A DNA stretch of 64,000 bases from JAHJQQ01 sp963737555 (GCA_963737555.1 CAVTTB010000007.1:1-64000), one strand, 5' to 3'; counted from the stretch's first letter, positions 44,884-54,681 are shown. Notes: generated by a model from the letters alone, not told the origin. Numbers and translations are program-made.

Positions 44884-46476
44884 ATGACCACGAATGCGCA
44901 ACATCCCTACCACCCGATCATCTACGTCCGTGGCTTCGCTGCCACGCAGAGCGAGATCGATGAGGCGGTGGCCGATCCTTATATGGGTTTCAATATCGGC
45001 TCGACCAAGTCGCGCGTGGCTTGGACTGGCGACGTCAAGCGGTTCTTTTTCGAGTCGCCGTTGGTGCGCTTGATGAGCGACCACAAGTACGAGGACGTCT
45101 TCGTCGACGGTGATGACCTGGTGGCGGCCGAGCGTGCCGACCACCCTGTCCCGTACCGTTGCATCATTATCTACCGTTACTACGACGAGGCCTCGCAGGA
45201 CTTCGGCACCGGCAAGGGCGCGCCGCCCATCGAGCATTTTGCGAAGGGGCTGGACCGGCTGATCCTGCGGCTTCGCGACAAGGTCTGCGCCAATCCGGCC
45301 AATCAGATGACACCCAAGGATTTTCGCGTGCATCTTGTCGCCCATTCGATGGGCGGCCTGATCTGCCGGGCCTTTCTGCAGAACACGAAGCTCGGTTCTG
45401 CGGCGGCGCGCGGTGCGGTGGACAAGCTCTTTACCTATGCCACGCCGCACAACGGCATCGACATGCGCATCGTGCGCAACATACCGGGCTGGCTCTCGTT
45501 TGGCGACGTCAACAATTTCAATCGCGAGAAGATGGCCGACTACCTCGATGTACCCAAGGGTGACGATGTCTCGGTGGTGAAGAACTTCCCTCCGGAGCGC
45601 ATCTTCAACCTCGTCGGCACCAACCCGCGCGATTACAACGTGGCGGGCGGTATCTCGGCGTGGGCGGCGGGTGACGCGAGTGACGGACTGGTGCGTCTCG
45701 AGAACGCCACCACGCACGGGCCCGGCCCGGACGGCAAGGATGTGAGTTCGCCGCGTGCGTTTGTGCACCGCAGCCACTCGGGTCACTACGGCATCGTCAA
45801 CTCCGAGGAAGGCTACCAGAACCTCACGCGTTTCCTGTTCGGTGCGTTGCGCGTGGACGGCATTCTGGACATCGACGACATCACATTGCCCTCGGAGGTG
45901 CAGAAGGCGTTCGACGAAGGCAAGACCGTGCGCGCGTCTTACCAGTTCGAAATAGCGGCCAGCGTGCGCGGCTGCCAGTGGCAGATGACGCGCCGCGAGG
46001 TCCGCGAGAATTCCGCCATCTTCCGCAGTTACAACGATCTGTTCCCGGGCAAGGACGGCACCACGCGGCTGCCCGACCGCAGCATGAGTCCACATCTGTT
46101 CACGGTGTTTCTCGACCCGAATAAGAGCGTCAAGGCTTCCAGCTCAGTCAGTTTCGCGTTTGACATAAAAGTGCTGGTGCCCGACTACGAAGTGGACGGA
46201 TTCATTTTCCTGAAACGCCACTACGAAGGCGGCTTCATCCTGCGCGAGCTGATCCTGGTAGAGGCGATCCCCGACGCGAAGGCCCTCGGCGGCTGGCGGA
46301 TCAAGCACGGCCGCCAGGACATCAACCCCGGCAAGCCCGGCGTCGATGCGGTAACGCGTGCGCTGGACGGTGGCGCGAACGTCGCGCCCGGGCTGGCTTT
46401 CGATATTCCCATCGAGCAGAAAGTCAGACCTGGCTTGCGCGGCACGCTGCGCATCGAAGCCCGGCCGTGGAGTTGA
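44884..46476 (+). CDS. alpha/beta hydrolase (PGAP1/lipase-like esterase)
   Basis: The 530-residue ORF starts MTTNAQHPYHPIIYVRGFAA, where IIYVRGFA corresponds to the VHGF oxyanion strand of lipases. The nucleophile elbow is VAHSMGGLICRAFL (Ser in HSMGG), and the likely catalytic His is in HRSHSGHYGIV, which is the usual position near the end of the fold. About 170 further residues form a beta-rich C-terminal domain of unknown role. No signal peptide is seen. GGAGA precedes the ATG by seven bases. Ester or amide hydrolysis is expected; the substrate is unknown. It lies next to modB, whose promoter would be in the 127-base gap. Confidence 0.8.
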   Translation: MTTNAQHPYHPIIYVRGFAATQSEIDEAVADPYMGFNIGSTKSRVAWTGDVKRFFFESPLVRLMSDHKYEDVFVDGDDLVAAERADHPVPYRCIIIYRYYDEASQDFGTGKGAPPIEHFAKGLDRLILRLRDKVCANPANQMTPKDFRVHLVAHSMGGLICRAFLQNTKLGSAAARGAVDKLFTYATPHNGIDMRIVRNIPGWLSFGDVNNFNREKMADYLDVPKGDDVSVVKNFPPERIFNLVGTNPRDYNVAGGISAWAAGDASDGLVRLENATTHGPGPDGKDVSSPRAFVHRSHSGHYGIVNSEEGYQNLTRFLFGALRVDGILDIDDITLPSEVQKAFDEGKTVRASYQFEIAASVRGCQWQMTRREVRENSAIFRSYNDLFPGKDGTTRLPDRSMSPHLFTVFLDPNKSVKASSSVSFAFDIKVLVPDYEVDGFIFLKRHYEGGFILRELILVEAIPDAKALGGWRIKHGRQDINPGKPGVDAVTRALDGGANVAPGLAFDIPIEQKVRPGLRGTLRIEARPWS

Positions 46477-46603
46477 ACGACCGAAAATCTCAGCGGCTGA
46501 TGGTTGCCGTCATGGCGGACTATTCACAGCGTAGTCAGCAGGCACGCTTGACCGTGATGCAGGCACTGCGAGAGTTCACGGGGAATTTCGATATACTCCT
46601 CGC

Positions 46604-47284
46604 ATGACCTTTCCCGATACCGGCCCACTGTGGCTGACCCTGCGCCTCGCCGCCGTGACGACACTGGTGTTGCTGGTGCTCGGCACGCCGCTGGCGTGGT
46701 GGTTGGCACGTACACGCTGCCGCCTGCGTGCGGTGGTCGAAGCCTTGGTCGCTTTGCCCTTGGTGTTGCCGCCGACGGTGTTGGGATTTTATCTGCTCAT
46801 CGCGTTGAGCCCGCAGGGACCGGTCGGTTCATTCGTGCAGTCGTTGGGTGGTCCGACACTCGCATTCAGTTTCACCGGACTGGTGATCGGCTCAGTGATT
46901 TATTCACTGCCGTTCGTGGTGCAGCCGCTGCAAAACGCCTTCTCGGGTATCGCCGCGCGCACCCTGGAAGCGGCCGCGACACTCGGCGCGAATCGGCGTG
47001 ACCGGTTTTTGAGCATTGTGCTGCCGCAGGCCAAGAGCGGGTTTCTCGCTGCGATCACTTTGGGCTTCGCCCACACGGTCGGCGAGTTCGGCGTGGTGCT
47101 GATGATCGGCGGCAATATCCCCGGCGTCACGCAGGTGTTGTCGATCACCATTTATGATCAGGTCGAAGCCTTGCAGTATTCGACCGCGCATCTGTGGTCG
47201 GCGTTGTTGCTGGGCTTCGCCTTCGTCGTGCTGTTGATTCTGTATGCCCTGCGCGGCGGGCAGCATGCCCAGATCGGAAAATGA
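46604..47284 (+). CDS. modB: molybdate ABC transporter permease
   Basis: The 226-residue inner-membrane protein has about five or six helices (TLRLAAVTTLVLLVLGTPLA, VVEALVALPLVLPPTVLGFY and others) and the permease EAA loop LEAAATLGANRRDRFLSIVL followed by PQAKSGFLAA. It forms the channel for molybdate received from ModA. Its stop overlaps the modC start by four bases (ATGA). The substrate-binding protein gene modA is at 38384, unusually distant. Confidence 0.95.
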   Translation: MTFPDTGPLWLTLRLAAVTTLVLLVLGTPLAWWLARTRCRLRAVVEALVALPLVLPPTVLGFYLLIALSPQGPVGSFVQSLGGPTLAFSFTGLVIGSVIYSLPFVVQPLQNAFSGIAARTLEAAATLGANRRDRFLSIVLPQAKSGFLAAITLGFAHTVGEFGVVLMIGGNIPGVTQVLSITIYDQVEALQYSTAHLWSALLLGFAFVVLLILYALRGGQHAQIGK

Positions 47285-48378
47285 ATCGGCAAATGAATCA
47301 GCCGCTGAACACACTGGATATCCGCCTGACGCTGCAACGCGGTGCCTTCGCGCTCGACGTCGATCTCAGTTTACCCGGACGCGGCGTGACCGGATTGTTC
47401 GGCCACTCCGGCAGCGGCAAGACCAGTCTGTTGCGAGCGTTAAGTGGATTGGAACGCGCGCAGGGGAAAATCCAGGTCAACGGTAGCTGCTGGCTGGACA
47501 CGCAGACCGGCGTTGATTTGCCCACACACCGGCGTCGAGTCGGCTATGTCTTCCAGGATGCGGCGCTGTTTGCGCATCTCGATGTGCAAGGCAATCTTCG
47601 CTACGGCTGGAACAGAACACCTATAGGTCAACGGCGCATCGCCTACGATCAAGTCATCGACTGGCTCGCACTCGCGCCGTTACTGAAGCGGCGCGTCGAA
47701 CAACTCTCCGGCGGTGAGGCACAGCGCGTCGCGATGGGTCGCGCACTGCTCACCAGTCCCGACCTGTTGCTGCTCGATGAACCCCTCGCCGCATTGGATC
47801 ACGCCTCCAAACAGGCAATCCTGCCCTACTTCGAACGGCTGCACCGCGAACTGGCGGTGCCGATGATTTATGTCAGTCATGCCCTGGAAGAAGTGACGCG
47901 ACTGGCCGATTACTTAGTGGTTTTGGAATCCGGACAAGTACGCGCCCAGGGACCGCTTGCGGAATTACTCACGCGCCCGGACCTGCCACTCAGTCATGCC
48001 GACACCGCCGCCGCCATTCTCGATGCACGCGTGAGCGCGACCGATGCGACCTATCACTTAACCTACCTGGAGTCGCCCGCCGGTCAGATTGCGTTGGCCG
48101 CCACCGGCTTCGACATCGGCACACCGCTGCGCCTGCGCATTGCCGCACGCGATGTCGCACTCGCCCTCCAGGCACCGCAAGGCAGCAGCATTCTCAACTG
48201 CCTGCCGGCGCGCGTCACCGCCATCACAGAACACGGCCCGGCACAAATGATCGTGCATCTGAATGCGGGCGGCGTGCCGTTGTTGGCGCGGATCACGCGC
48301 AAGTCCTGCGCGGCGCTGCAGCTGACCGAGGGCACCGCGGTACATGCACTCATCAAGAGCGTCGCCGTGGCGGATTGA
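47281..48378 (+). CDS. modC: molybdate ABC transporter ATP-binding protein
   Basis: The 365-residue ATPase has Walker A (GHSGSGKTSLLRALSGL), Q-loop (VGYVFQDAALFAHL), ABC signature (EQLSGGEAQRVAMGRALL), Walker B (LLLLDEPLAALD), the H-loop His in YVSHALEEV, and a C-terminal TOBE/MOP domain (about residues 290-360) that binds molybdate and can tune transport. Start at 47281 overlaps the modB stop (ATGA), so translation is coupled; a second Met (MNQPLNTL) five codons later is possible. Confidence 0.96.
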   Translation: MNRQMNQPLNTLDIRLTLQRGAFALDVDLSLPGRGVTGLFGHSGSGKTSLLRALSGLERAQGKIQVNGSCWLDTQTGVDLPTHRRRVGYVFQDAALFAHLDVQGNLRYGWNRTPIGQRRIAYDQVIDWLALAPLLKRRVEQLSGGEAQRVAMGRALLTSPDLLLLDEPLAALDHASKQAILPYFERLHRELAVPMIYVSHALEEVTRLADYLVVLESGQVRAQGPLAELLTRPDLPLSHADTAAAILDARVSATDATYHLTYLESPAGQIALAATGFDIGTPLRLRIAARDVALALQAPQGSSILNCLPARVTAITEHGPAQMIVHLNAGGVPLLARITRKSCAALQLTEGTAVHALIKSVAVAD

Positions 48379-48474
48379 GGCTGGCGGTAATGACTTCTCT
48401 GGCGCAATGACTTCTATAGGCAATACTTCGCCTGATACACTTTAAACTGGCATGTTGGGCGGAAAATAAGAACC

Positions 48475-49440
48475 ATGCACACTGAACTGAACCATGGCGT
48501 ATTCCTGGATTTGGATACCCTGCACCCGCGGGATCTGGACCTCACCACGCTGCGCGCCAGCCTGCAGCGCTGGGAATTTCATGACCAGACCACGCCAGCT
48601 GATGGTGCGCGTCGCTTGCAGGATGCCGATGTCGCCATCACCAATAAATTCGTCATCGACGCGGCACTGCTGGCGCGCACCCCGCATCTCAAACTGATCT
48701 GCGTCGCTGCCACCGGCACCAACAACATTGATCTGGCCGCCGCCGCAGCACACGGAATCACCGTCTGCAATGTCACCGCCTATGCCACGGCATCGGTGGT
48801 CGAACATGTGTTCGCGCTGATCCTCACCCTGCAACGGCGACTCGCCGAACAGCAGCATGCCGCACACAGTCTGTGGCCCCATCAGCTCGGCTTCAGCGTG
48901 CTCGATTATCCGACCACGGAATTGCATGGAAAGAACCTGGGCATCATCGGCCATGGGGAACTCGGCCGCGCGGTCGCCGCTGTCGGCACTGCCTTCGGCA
49001 TGCAAACCTTGATTGCACAACGCGACGCCGACGATAACCGCGCCGGGCGTCTACCGCTGGATGAGCTGTTGCGTGCGGCGGATGTCGTGAGCGTGCATTG
49101 TCCGCTGACCGATACGACGCGCGGGCTGATCGGTGCGCGTGAATTGACGTTGATGAAATCCAGCGCGCTGCTGATCAATACCGCGCGCGGCGGCATTGTC
49201 GACGAGGCCGCCCTGCTCTACGCGCTGCAACATAATCGGATCGGCGGCGCAGGCATCGACGTGCTCAGCGAAGAGCCGCCACGACATGGCAATCCATTGC
49301 TGTTGCACAGGCTGCCGAATCTGATTGTCACACCGCATGTCGCCTGGGCCAGCCGCGAGGCGCGGCAACGCCTGGTCGATGGTCTCACGGCGAACATCCA
49401 CGCCTATCTCGGCGGGCAGCCGCGCAATCAGGTGAAGTGA
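48475..49440 (+). CDS. D-2-hydroxyacid dehydrogenase (glycerate dehydrogenase-like)
   Basis: The 321-residue protein is an NAD-dependent D-2-hydroxyacid dehydrogenase: nucleotide-binding GIIGHGELGRAVAAVG (GxGxxG), catalytic Arg in LINTARGGIVDE, Glu in IDVLSEEPP, and His in LIVTPHVAWAS. The FLDLDTLHPRDLDLTTLR opening resembles HprA-type glycerate/hydroxypyruvate reductases. The exact substrate is uncertain. It follows modC by 96 bases on the same strand. Confidence 0.9.
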   Translation: MHTELNHGVFLDLDTLHPRDLDLTTLRASLQRWEFHDQTTPADGARRLQDADVAITNKFVIDAALLARTPHLKLICVAATGTNNIDLAAAAAHGITVCNVTAYATASVVEHVFALILTLQRRLAEQQHAAHSLWPHQLGFSVLDYPTTELHGKNLGIIGHGELGRAVAAVGTAFGMQTLIAQRDADDNRAGRLPLDELLRAADVVSVHCPLTDTTRGLIGARELTLMKSSALLINTARGGIVDEAALLYALQHNRIGGAGIDVLSEEPPRHGNPLLLHRLPNLIVTPHVAWASREARQRLVDGLTANIHAYLGGQPRNQVK

Positions 49441-49669
49441 TTCACCGCTCTGGAGTTGGATTCAAAACCGAGAAAGACCGGCAAAGTTTCTCTGTTCATA
49501 ATGCTCTTTATCATGAATGGCGGGTATCACACGCTATTTCAACCGCTCGCGAAACTGCGATGCGTCGACACGACTAAACTTGACGCCGATCAATAGGCTT
49601 GGCAAGTACCCAGCCCCGCACACTGACGGTATAATGACCGTTCCACCGTAATGCAGGATAGGTGACGAC

Positions 49670-50170
49670 ATGATTTGGGATTGGGAACTTGGCGTTCTGG
49701 CGTTTGCCCTTGGGCTCGGCTTGGGTTTTTTGCTGACGTGGCAGATGGCTCCGCGCAACGATCGTGTCCGCGAATTGGAGAAGGAACTGGATGCCGCACG
49801 CGCCGAACTCGTCGCTTATCGCGACAAGGTCAACCTGCATTTCCAGACGTCGGCAACGCTGTTCGAGGATATGACCGAGCGCTATCGCGCCGTCTATCAG
49901 CATTTGGCCAGCAGCGCCCAGGAACTGTGCGCAGTACAACCCCCGGCCCTGCAGATGGACGTGAACGCATCGGCGCGTTTAGCCACGCCGGCGCAGGTGG
50001 TCGATGCCGGTGACGCCTCTTCAGCCGCAGCCGCTCCCGAGCGTAATGCGATGACCGATGCCGACGACGCCTATCTGGGTGACGCACCGCACATCCCGGA
50101 GCTGACCGATGAGGTGGATGTGCCGGTTAGCGTCAGCGCCGACAAGACACCGCCGACAGCGGCGCACTGA
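49670..50170 (+). CDS. ZapG-like (YhcB/DUF1043) inner-membrane protein
   Basis: The 166-residue protein has an N-terminal membrane helix (WELGVLAFALGLGLGFLLTW) and a coiled coil (RVRELEKELDAARAELVAYR). The family signature HFQTSATLFEDMTERYRAVY and HLASSAQELC follows, with an acidic, Pro/Ala-rich tail. YhcB/ZapG family members help coordinate cell division and envelope synthesis. Length and topology fit E. coli YhcB with a longer tail. Confidence 0.9.
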   Translation: MIWDWELGVLAFALGLGLGFLLTWQMAPRNDRVRELEKELDAARAELVAYRDKVNLHFQTSATLFEDMTERYRAVYQHLASSAQELCAVQPPALQMDVNASARLATPAQVVDAGDASSAAAAPERNAMTDADDAYLGDAPHIPELTDEVDVPVSVSADKTPPTAAH

Positions 50171-50548
50171 ACAGACGTTATATTGTATAGTGCTGCGTCC
50201 CCTTCAGCCTGCGGGGACTGGCGCAAAACCCGCCAAACGTTCCACTAACCACGCGCGCCAGCCCAATGCCAGGCTGACTCGCCTGCCGACACCGCGCATC
50301 GACACCCACTTACGGATGGCGTCGGCGCCTTCATGCACCGCCATCGGCTGGTGTGACCGCATTGCGTCGCCTCGACCCGCCCTGAATCTCCTGAGTTATC
50401 AGCCAACTGCCCCGACTTCGGGCGGCGATTCCAAGGCCTTGCCGGAACCGTTTGGTCTAGACTCCACGGACGCATCCCACAGATAAACCGTTCCTGCGGC
50501 TCACACCTACTGTATAATCCGCGCTCTTTTTGGTTCAGGTGCACCACC
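50171..50548. other. intergenic stretch upstream of typA without a supported gene
   Basis: About 380 bases. A TTATATTGTATAGT stretch at about 50178 could be a -10-like region, and CTGTATAATCC at about 50510 gives a TATAAT -10 box 35 bases before the typA start; no convincing -35 was picked. No ORF with coding character is seen. Confidence 0.5.
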
Positions 50549-52367
50549 GTGATTGAGAATCTCCGCAACATCGCCATTATCGCCCACGTCGACCATGGCA
50601 AGACCACTCTGGTCGATCAGCTGCTGAAGCAGTCCGACACCCTCGACGCGCGCGCCCAGCTCGAAGAGCGCGCCATGGACTCCAACGCGCTGGAAAAAGA
50701 ACGCGGCATTACCATCCTGGCCAAGAACACCGGTGTGCGCTGGCGCGACTACCGCATCAACATCGTCGACACCCCCGGACATGCCGACTTCGGCGGCGAA
50801 GTGGAGCGCGTGCTGTCGATGGTCGATTCCGTGCTTGTTGCTGGTCGACGCCGTCGAAGGCCCGATGCCGCAGACGCGCTTCGTGACGCAGAAGGCATTG
50901 GCGCGCGGCCTCAAGCCGATCGTCGTCGTCAACAAGATCGACCGTCCCGGCGCGCGCATCGACTACGCGCTGGACGCCACCTTCGATCTGTTCGACCGCC
51001 TCGGCGCCACTGAAGAGCAATTGGATTTCCCGATCGTGTTCGCCTCCGGCCTGAACGGTTACGCCAGCCTTGATCCGGACGCGCGCAGCGGCGACATGAA
51101 TCCGCTGTTCGAGACCATCGTCAAACATGTGCACGCCCCGCAGGTGGACATGGAAGGCCCGTTCCAGATGCAGATCTCGCAAATCGACTACAACAGTTAT
51201 GTCGGCGTGATCGGCATCGGCCGTATCGTGCGCGGCCGCGTCAAGAGCAATACCCAGGTCACCATCGTCGATCACAACAACAAGCGCCGTAACGGTCGCA
51301 TCCTGTCGATCTTCGGCTTCCTCGGCCTCACGCGCGTGGAAGCGCCCGAGGCCAACGCCGGCGACATCATCGCCTTCACCGGCATCGAAGAACTGCACAT
51401 CTCCGATACGATTTGCGATCCCAACGCCGTTGAATCCTTGGTGCCACTGTCCGTCGACGAACCGACCGTGAGCATGACCTTCCAGGTCAACACCTCGCCG
51501 TTCGCCGGCAAAGACGGCAAGTACGTCACCTCGCGCCAGATCCGCGAACGCCTGCAACGCGAGCTGCTGCACAACGTCGCACTGCGCGTGGTCGATACCG
51601 AAGACCCGGACAAATTCCGCGTCTCCGGCCGTGGCGAACTGCATCTGTCGATCCTGATCGAGAACATGCGCCGCGAAGGCTACGAGCTGGGCGTGTCGCG
51701 TCCGGAAGTGATTTTCCGCGAGATCGACGGCGTGCGCGAAGAACCTTATGAGCAGCTCACCGTCGACGTCGAAGAACAGCACCAGGGAACGGTGATGGAA
51801 AAACTCGGCGCGCGTGGCGGCGATCTCAAGAACATGATGCCCGACGGCAAAGGCCGGGTGCGCCTCGATTACATCATTCCCTCACGTGGACTGATCGGCT
51901 TCCGCACCGAGTACCTCACCGCCACCCAGGGCAGCGGCCTGCTGTACAGCGTGTTCGACCATTACGGCCCGCTGAAGAAAGGTGAGTTCGGCAACCGCAG
52001 CAACGGCGTGCTGATCGCCAACGGTCCGGGCAAGGCACTGGCCTATGCGCTGTTCAATCTGCAGGAACGCGGCCGCTTGTTCCTCGGCCATGCCGAAGAG
52101 GTATATGAAGGCATGCTCATCGGCATCCACACCCGCGACAACGATCTGGTGGTGAACCCGCTCAAAGCCAAACAGCTGACCAACATCCGCGCCGCCGGCA
52201 CCGACGAAAACCTGGTGCTGCAGCCGCCGATCCGCATGTCGCTGGAACAGGCGCTGGAATTCATCGACGAAGATGAGCTGGTGGAAGTGACGCCGAACCA
52301 CATCCGCCTGCGCAAGAAGCAGCTCAAGGAACAGGACCGCAAGCGGACGTCGCGCGCAGCGGAGTGA
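50549..52367 (+). CDS. typA: translational GTPase BipA/TypA, one frameshift
   Basis: TypA is a ribosome-associated GTPase needed for 50S assembly and stress or cold adaptation. GTG start at 50549. The G-motifs are AHVDHGKTTLVDQLL (G1), GITI (G2), VDTPGHADFGGEV (G3) and VVVNKIDRPGA (G4). The frame breaks at 50835 (CTTGTT for CTGTT) and resumes at DAVEGPMPQTRFVTQKALAR. Domains II, III, V and the C-terminal domain (YLTATQGSGLLYSVFDHYGP) follow. The restored length is about 606 residues, as in E. coli. A classic terminator follows at 52389. Confidence 0.96.
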
Positions 52368-52388
52368 TTCGGGTTAGCCGTAAAAACG

Positions 52389-52419
52389 AAGGGGGCGGAT
52401 CAAACCGCCCCCTTTTTTG
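52389..52419 (+). terminator. rho-independent terminator of typA
   Basis: AAGGGGGCGG and CCGCCCCCTT pair around ATCAAA and are followed by a TTTTTT run. It begins 21 bases after the typA stop. Confidence 0.95.
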
Positions 52420-52457
52420 TTCAACCTCCAATAAACAAATCCGTACCTGTTGCTCTC

Positions 52458-52564
52458 GTAGGATGGGTGGAGCGAAGCGCAATCCATCAAGGCCTGCGGT
52501 AACTGATGGGTTACGGCAAAAGACGCCTTCACCCATCCTACGAGCTGCACTCCACCCATCCTAC
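52458..52564. repeat. GTAGGATGGGT-type palindromic repeat cluster
   Basis: GTAGGATGGGTGGAGCGAAG at the left faces two inverted ends (ACCCATCCTAC at 52531-52541 and again at 52554-52564). The inner part has ATCCATCAAGG and TGATGGGTTACG. It is related in type to the GTAGGGTGGGTT inner repeat of the MITE-like element at 34411 and is common between genes in many proteobacteria. Confidence 0.75.
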
Positions 52565-52583
52565 GGGGGCCGGTGTCTTGTCC

Positions 52584-52787
52584 CTAGATCTCACACTTGT
52601 CTCCGTACACGGACATGATGGCCTCGAGTTCCCGGCACAGCACATCCCGCTCCACCGCATCCAGTCCCACGAAGTGCGGCAGCTCCTGCCCCGAACGCAG
52701 CGCCTCGATGTACTCACGCACGGCACCGCACCCGTGTTCGCACAGGGTTTCCACTCGCTCGTCTATATGGGCGTTGCCGGTGGTCAT
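52584..52787 (-). CDS. small conserved cysteine-rich protein, unknown function
   Basis: The 67-residue protein reads MTTGNAHIDERVETLCEHGC, then GAVREYIEALRSGQELPHFV, GLDAVERDVLCRELEAIMSV and ends YGDKCEI. Four cysteines (CEHGC, LCRE, KCEI) and a His could form a metal site. It is encoded 12 bases downstream of the thioredoxin-fold gene on the same strand, so the two may be co-transcribed. I do not recognise the family, but the composition and spacing suggest a real gene. Confidence 0.7.
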   Translation of the reverse strand: MTTGNAHIDERVETLCEHGCGAVREYIEALRSGQELPHFVGLDAVERDVLCRELEAIMSVYGDKCEI

Positions 52788-52799
52788 GTCACCTCTAAC

Positions 52800-53330
52800 T
52801 TATGATTTCCACGCCGGCCAGTTATCGGCCAGCCACAGCCGCACGCGCAGCCCCAGCTCCGTGGTGTAACCGACTTCGGTGAAGCGAATGTGCCCTGCGG
52901 CATCGACCACGAAGGTCGTCGGCACGGCGCGCGCGCCATAGACGTTCGCCAATTCACCGTGGGCATCGCGCAGCGTCGGAAAGTGCAAACCGGCCTTATC
53001 CATATACGCCTGCAGTTCCGCGGGTGGCGTGTCTTCCAGGGCAATGCCGATCACCGCCCAGTCCCGGGCAACGGCCGCGATGTTGCCTTGTTCAGCACGG
53101 CACACCGGACACCACGTGGCCCAGAAATGCACCAGCACCGGCTGGCCGCGCAATGCCGCCAGATCGACCGTCGCACCGCGCACATCGATGCCGGCAACCG
53201 GTGGCGCCATTCCGGTTATGGTCGCGCGCGTCTGGTAGAAGTGCAGCCCCAATAACACCAGCATTAATAAACCGGCATCGCGCAGCCAGCGGCGGCGTTT
53301 GCGAACAGGCGATGCGGCGGCTTGAGTCAT
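52800..53330 (-). CDS. membrane-anchored TlpA/ScsD-like thiol-disulfide oxidoreductase
   Basis: The 176-residue protein has an N-terminal anchor (WLRDAGLLMLVLLGLHFYQT), then a thioredoxin fold with GQPVLVHFWATWCPVCRAEQ containing the WCPVC active site, the ALEDTPPAELQAYM insert and the cis-Pro in ARAVPTTFVVD. It should face the periplasm and reduce or exchange disulfides of exported proteins or cytochromes. It resembles ScsD and TlpA; the partner is unknown. The YihY gene lies 12 bases upstream on the same strand. Confidence 0.9.
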   Translation of the reverse strand: MTQAAASPVRKRRRWLRDAGLLMLVLLGLHFYQTRATITGMAPPVAGIDVRGATVDLAALRGQPVLVHFWATWCPVCRAEQGNIAAVARDWAVIGIALEDTPPAELQAYMDKAGLHFPTLRDAHGELANVYGARAVPTTFVVDAAGHIRFTEVGYTTELGLRVRLWLADNWPAWKS

Positions 53331-53342
53331 AGCATGAACACC

Positions 53343-54681
53343 CTAATCCTTGTGGCCGTCGGGCAACAGATCCCTCAACGTGGCATTCGCCAGCTCGGCA
53401 TCGCGCGCCGACTGCAGACGCAGCAGTAGCGCATCTATGGGTGCTGGCCCACTCATGCATGACGGGCTCAAATGGGCATCCTCATCGGCCGCACGCACAG
53501 TATCGATCAGCGCGGCGATGCGGATGGTCGCAATGTCAGCGGCCGGTAACAGGCCGGGGGGTTCTGCCTGTGTCTCGACCAGATATCCCTGCGCGCACAA
53601 CATCGTGATCACGCCCGACAGGCTGATCTCCGGCAGACCTAAATGCTCTGCCAGCGCGGGCACACTCCACTCCGGCTCATTGCGGTGATGCCGCTCGGCG
53701 ACCAGATACATCACCGACAACGCCACCCGTTCTTTGAGTCGGTTGCTCAAGATCAGCCGAATGCGTGTCCGGGTCAGGTACTGCGGGTTTTGCACCAGGA
53801 AGCTGATCTGCGCGCCGATCAGCAGCACCAGCCAGTTGATGTAGAGCCAGATCAGCAGCAGCACCAGAATCGCGAAGCCGGAGTAGATCGCCTGATAGCC
53901 TGCCGAAGCGGCAATGAACTTGGCGAAGGCCCAACCCGTCGACTGCCAGAGAAATCCCGCAACCAAGCCGCCGACCACGGCGGCATAGAGCCTGACCCGG
54001 GTGTTCGGTATAAAGGTATATATGAAGGTGAAGGCCGCGACGATCAGCAGATAAGGGACGATGCGCGACGACTCGACGATCAACGTGCCGAACGGCTCGT
54101 GTTCCATCAGCCATAGCACCGCACTGTAATTCTGCATGGAGGCGATGATGCCCACGGCGCTGAACACCAATATCGGCCCGACCAGCAGCACGCTCAGGTA
54201 GGTGGTGAAGCGCTGTCCCAAGTGGCGCAGTCGCTCGATCTGCCAGACGTGATTGAGCGAGATCTCGATTTTCTGCAGCAGGGACAGCTGCGTGTAGATC
54301 AGCATAATCAGACCCAAACCGCCCAGCACACCGACATCGATCCGGGCCACGAACGCGACCACCTGCGCGGACAGCTCGGCACCCTGCGGGCCCAGCGGCG
54401 CTAGAAACTGGTACAAAATCGGCTCGAACCGGTTATGTATGCCGAAGCCTTTGAGGACCGAAAAACTGAATGCCAGCAGCGGCACCACCGACAGCAAGGT
54501 GGTGTACACCATGCTCATGGCGCGCAGACTGAGTTCGCCACCGATGAGTTCACGCAACAGCACCTGGACCAAGGCGCAGCGCCCCGATCAGCAGACGATA
54601 GGGCATTGGCAACCGTCGCAGGTCGGCATCCCAGATGAAATTCTGGAGCGCGCCCCACTGTCCAAAAATGTACTCACGCAT
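53343..54681 (-). CDS. YihY/virulence factor BrkB family membrane protein, one frameshift
   Basis: The ATG at 54681 gives MREYIFGQWGALQNFIWDAD and ..YRLLIGALR. The frame breaks at about 54571 (CTTGG for CTGG) and continues as LVQVLLRELIGGELSLRAMS. Six or more membrane helices follow (MVYTTLLSVVPLLAFSFSVL, LGGLGLIMLIYTQLSLLQKI, YAAVVGGLVAGFLW, GFAILVLLLIWLYINWLVLL and others), then a cytoplasmic tail of about 140 residues. The restored protein has about 446 residues. GAQISFLVQNPQ is the family's typical end of the membrane part. Although long called ribonuclease BN, YihY proteins are membrane proteins of unknown function. Confidence 0.9.
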
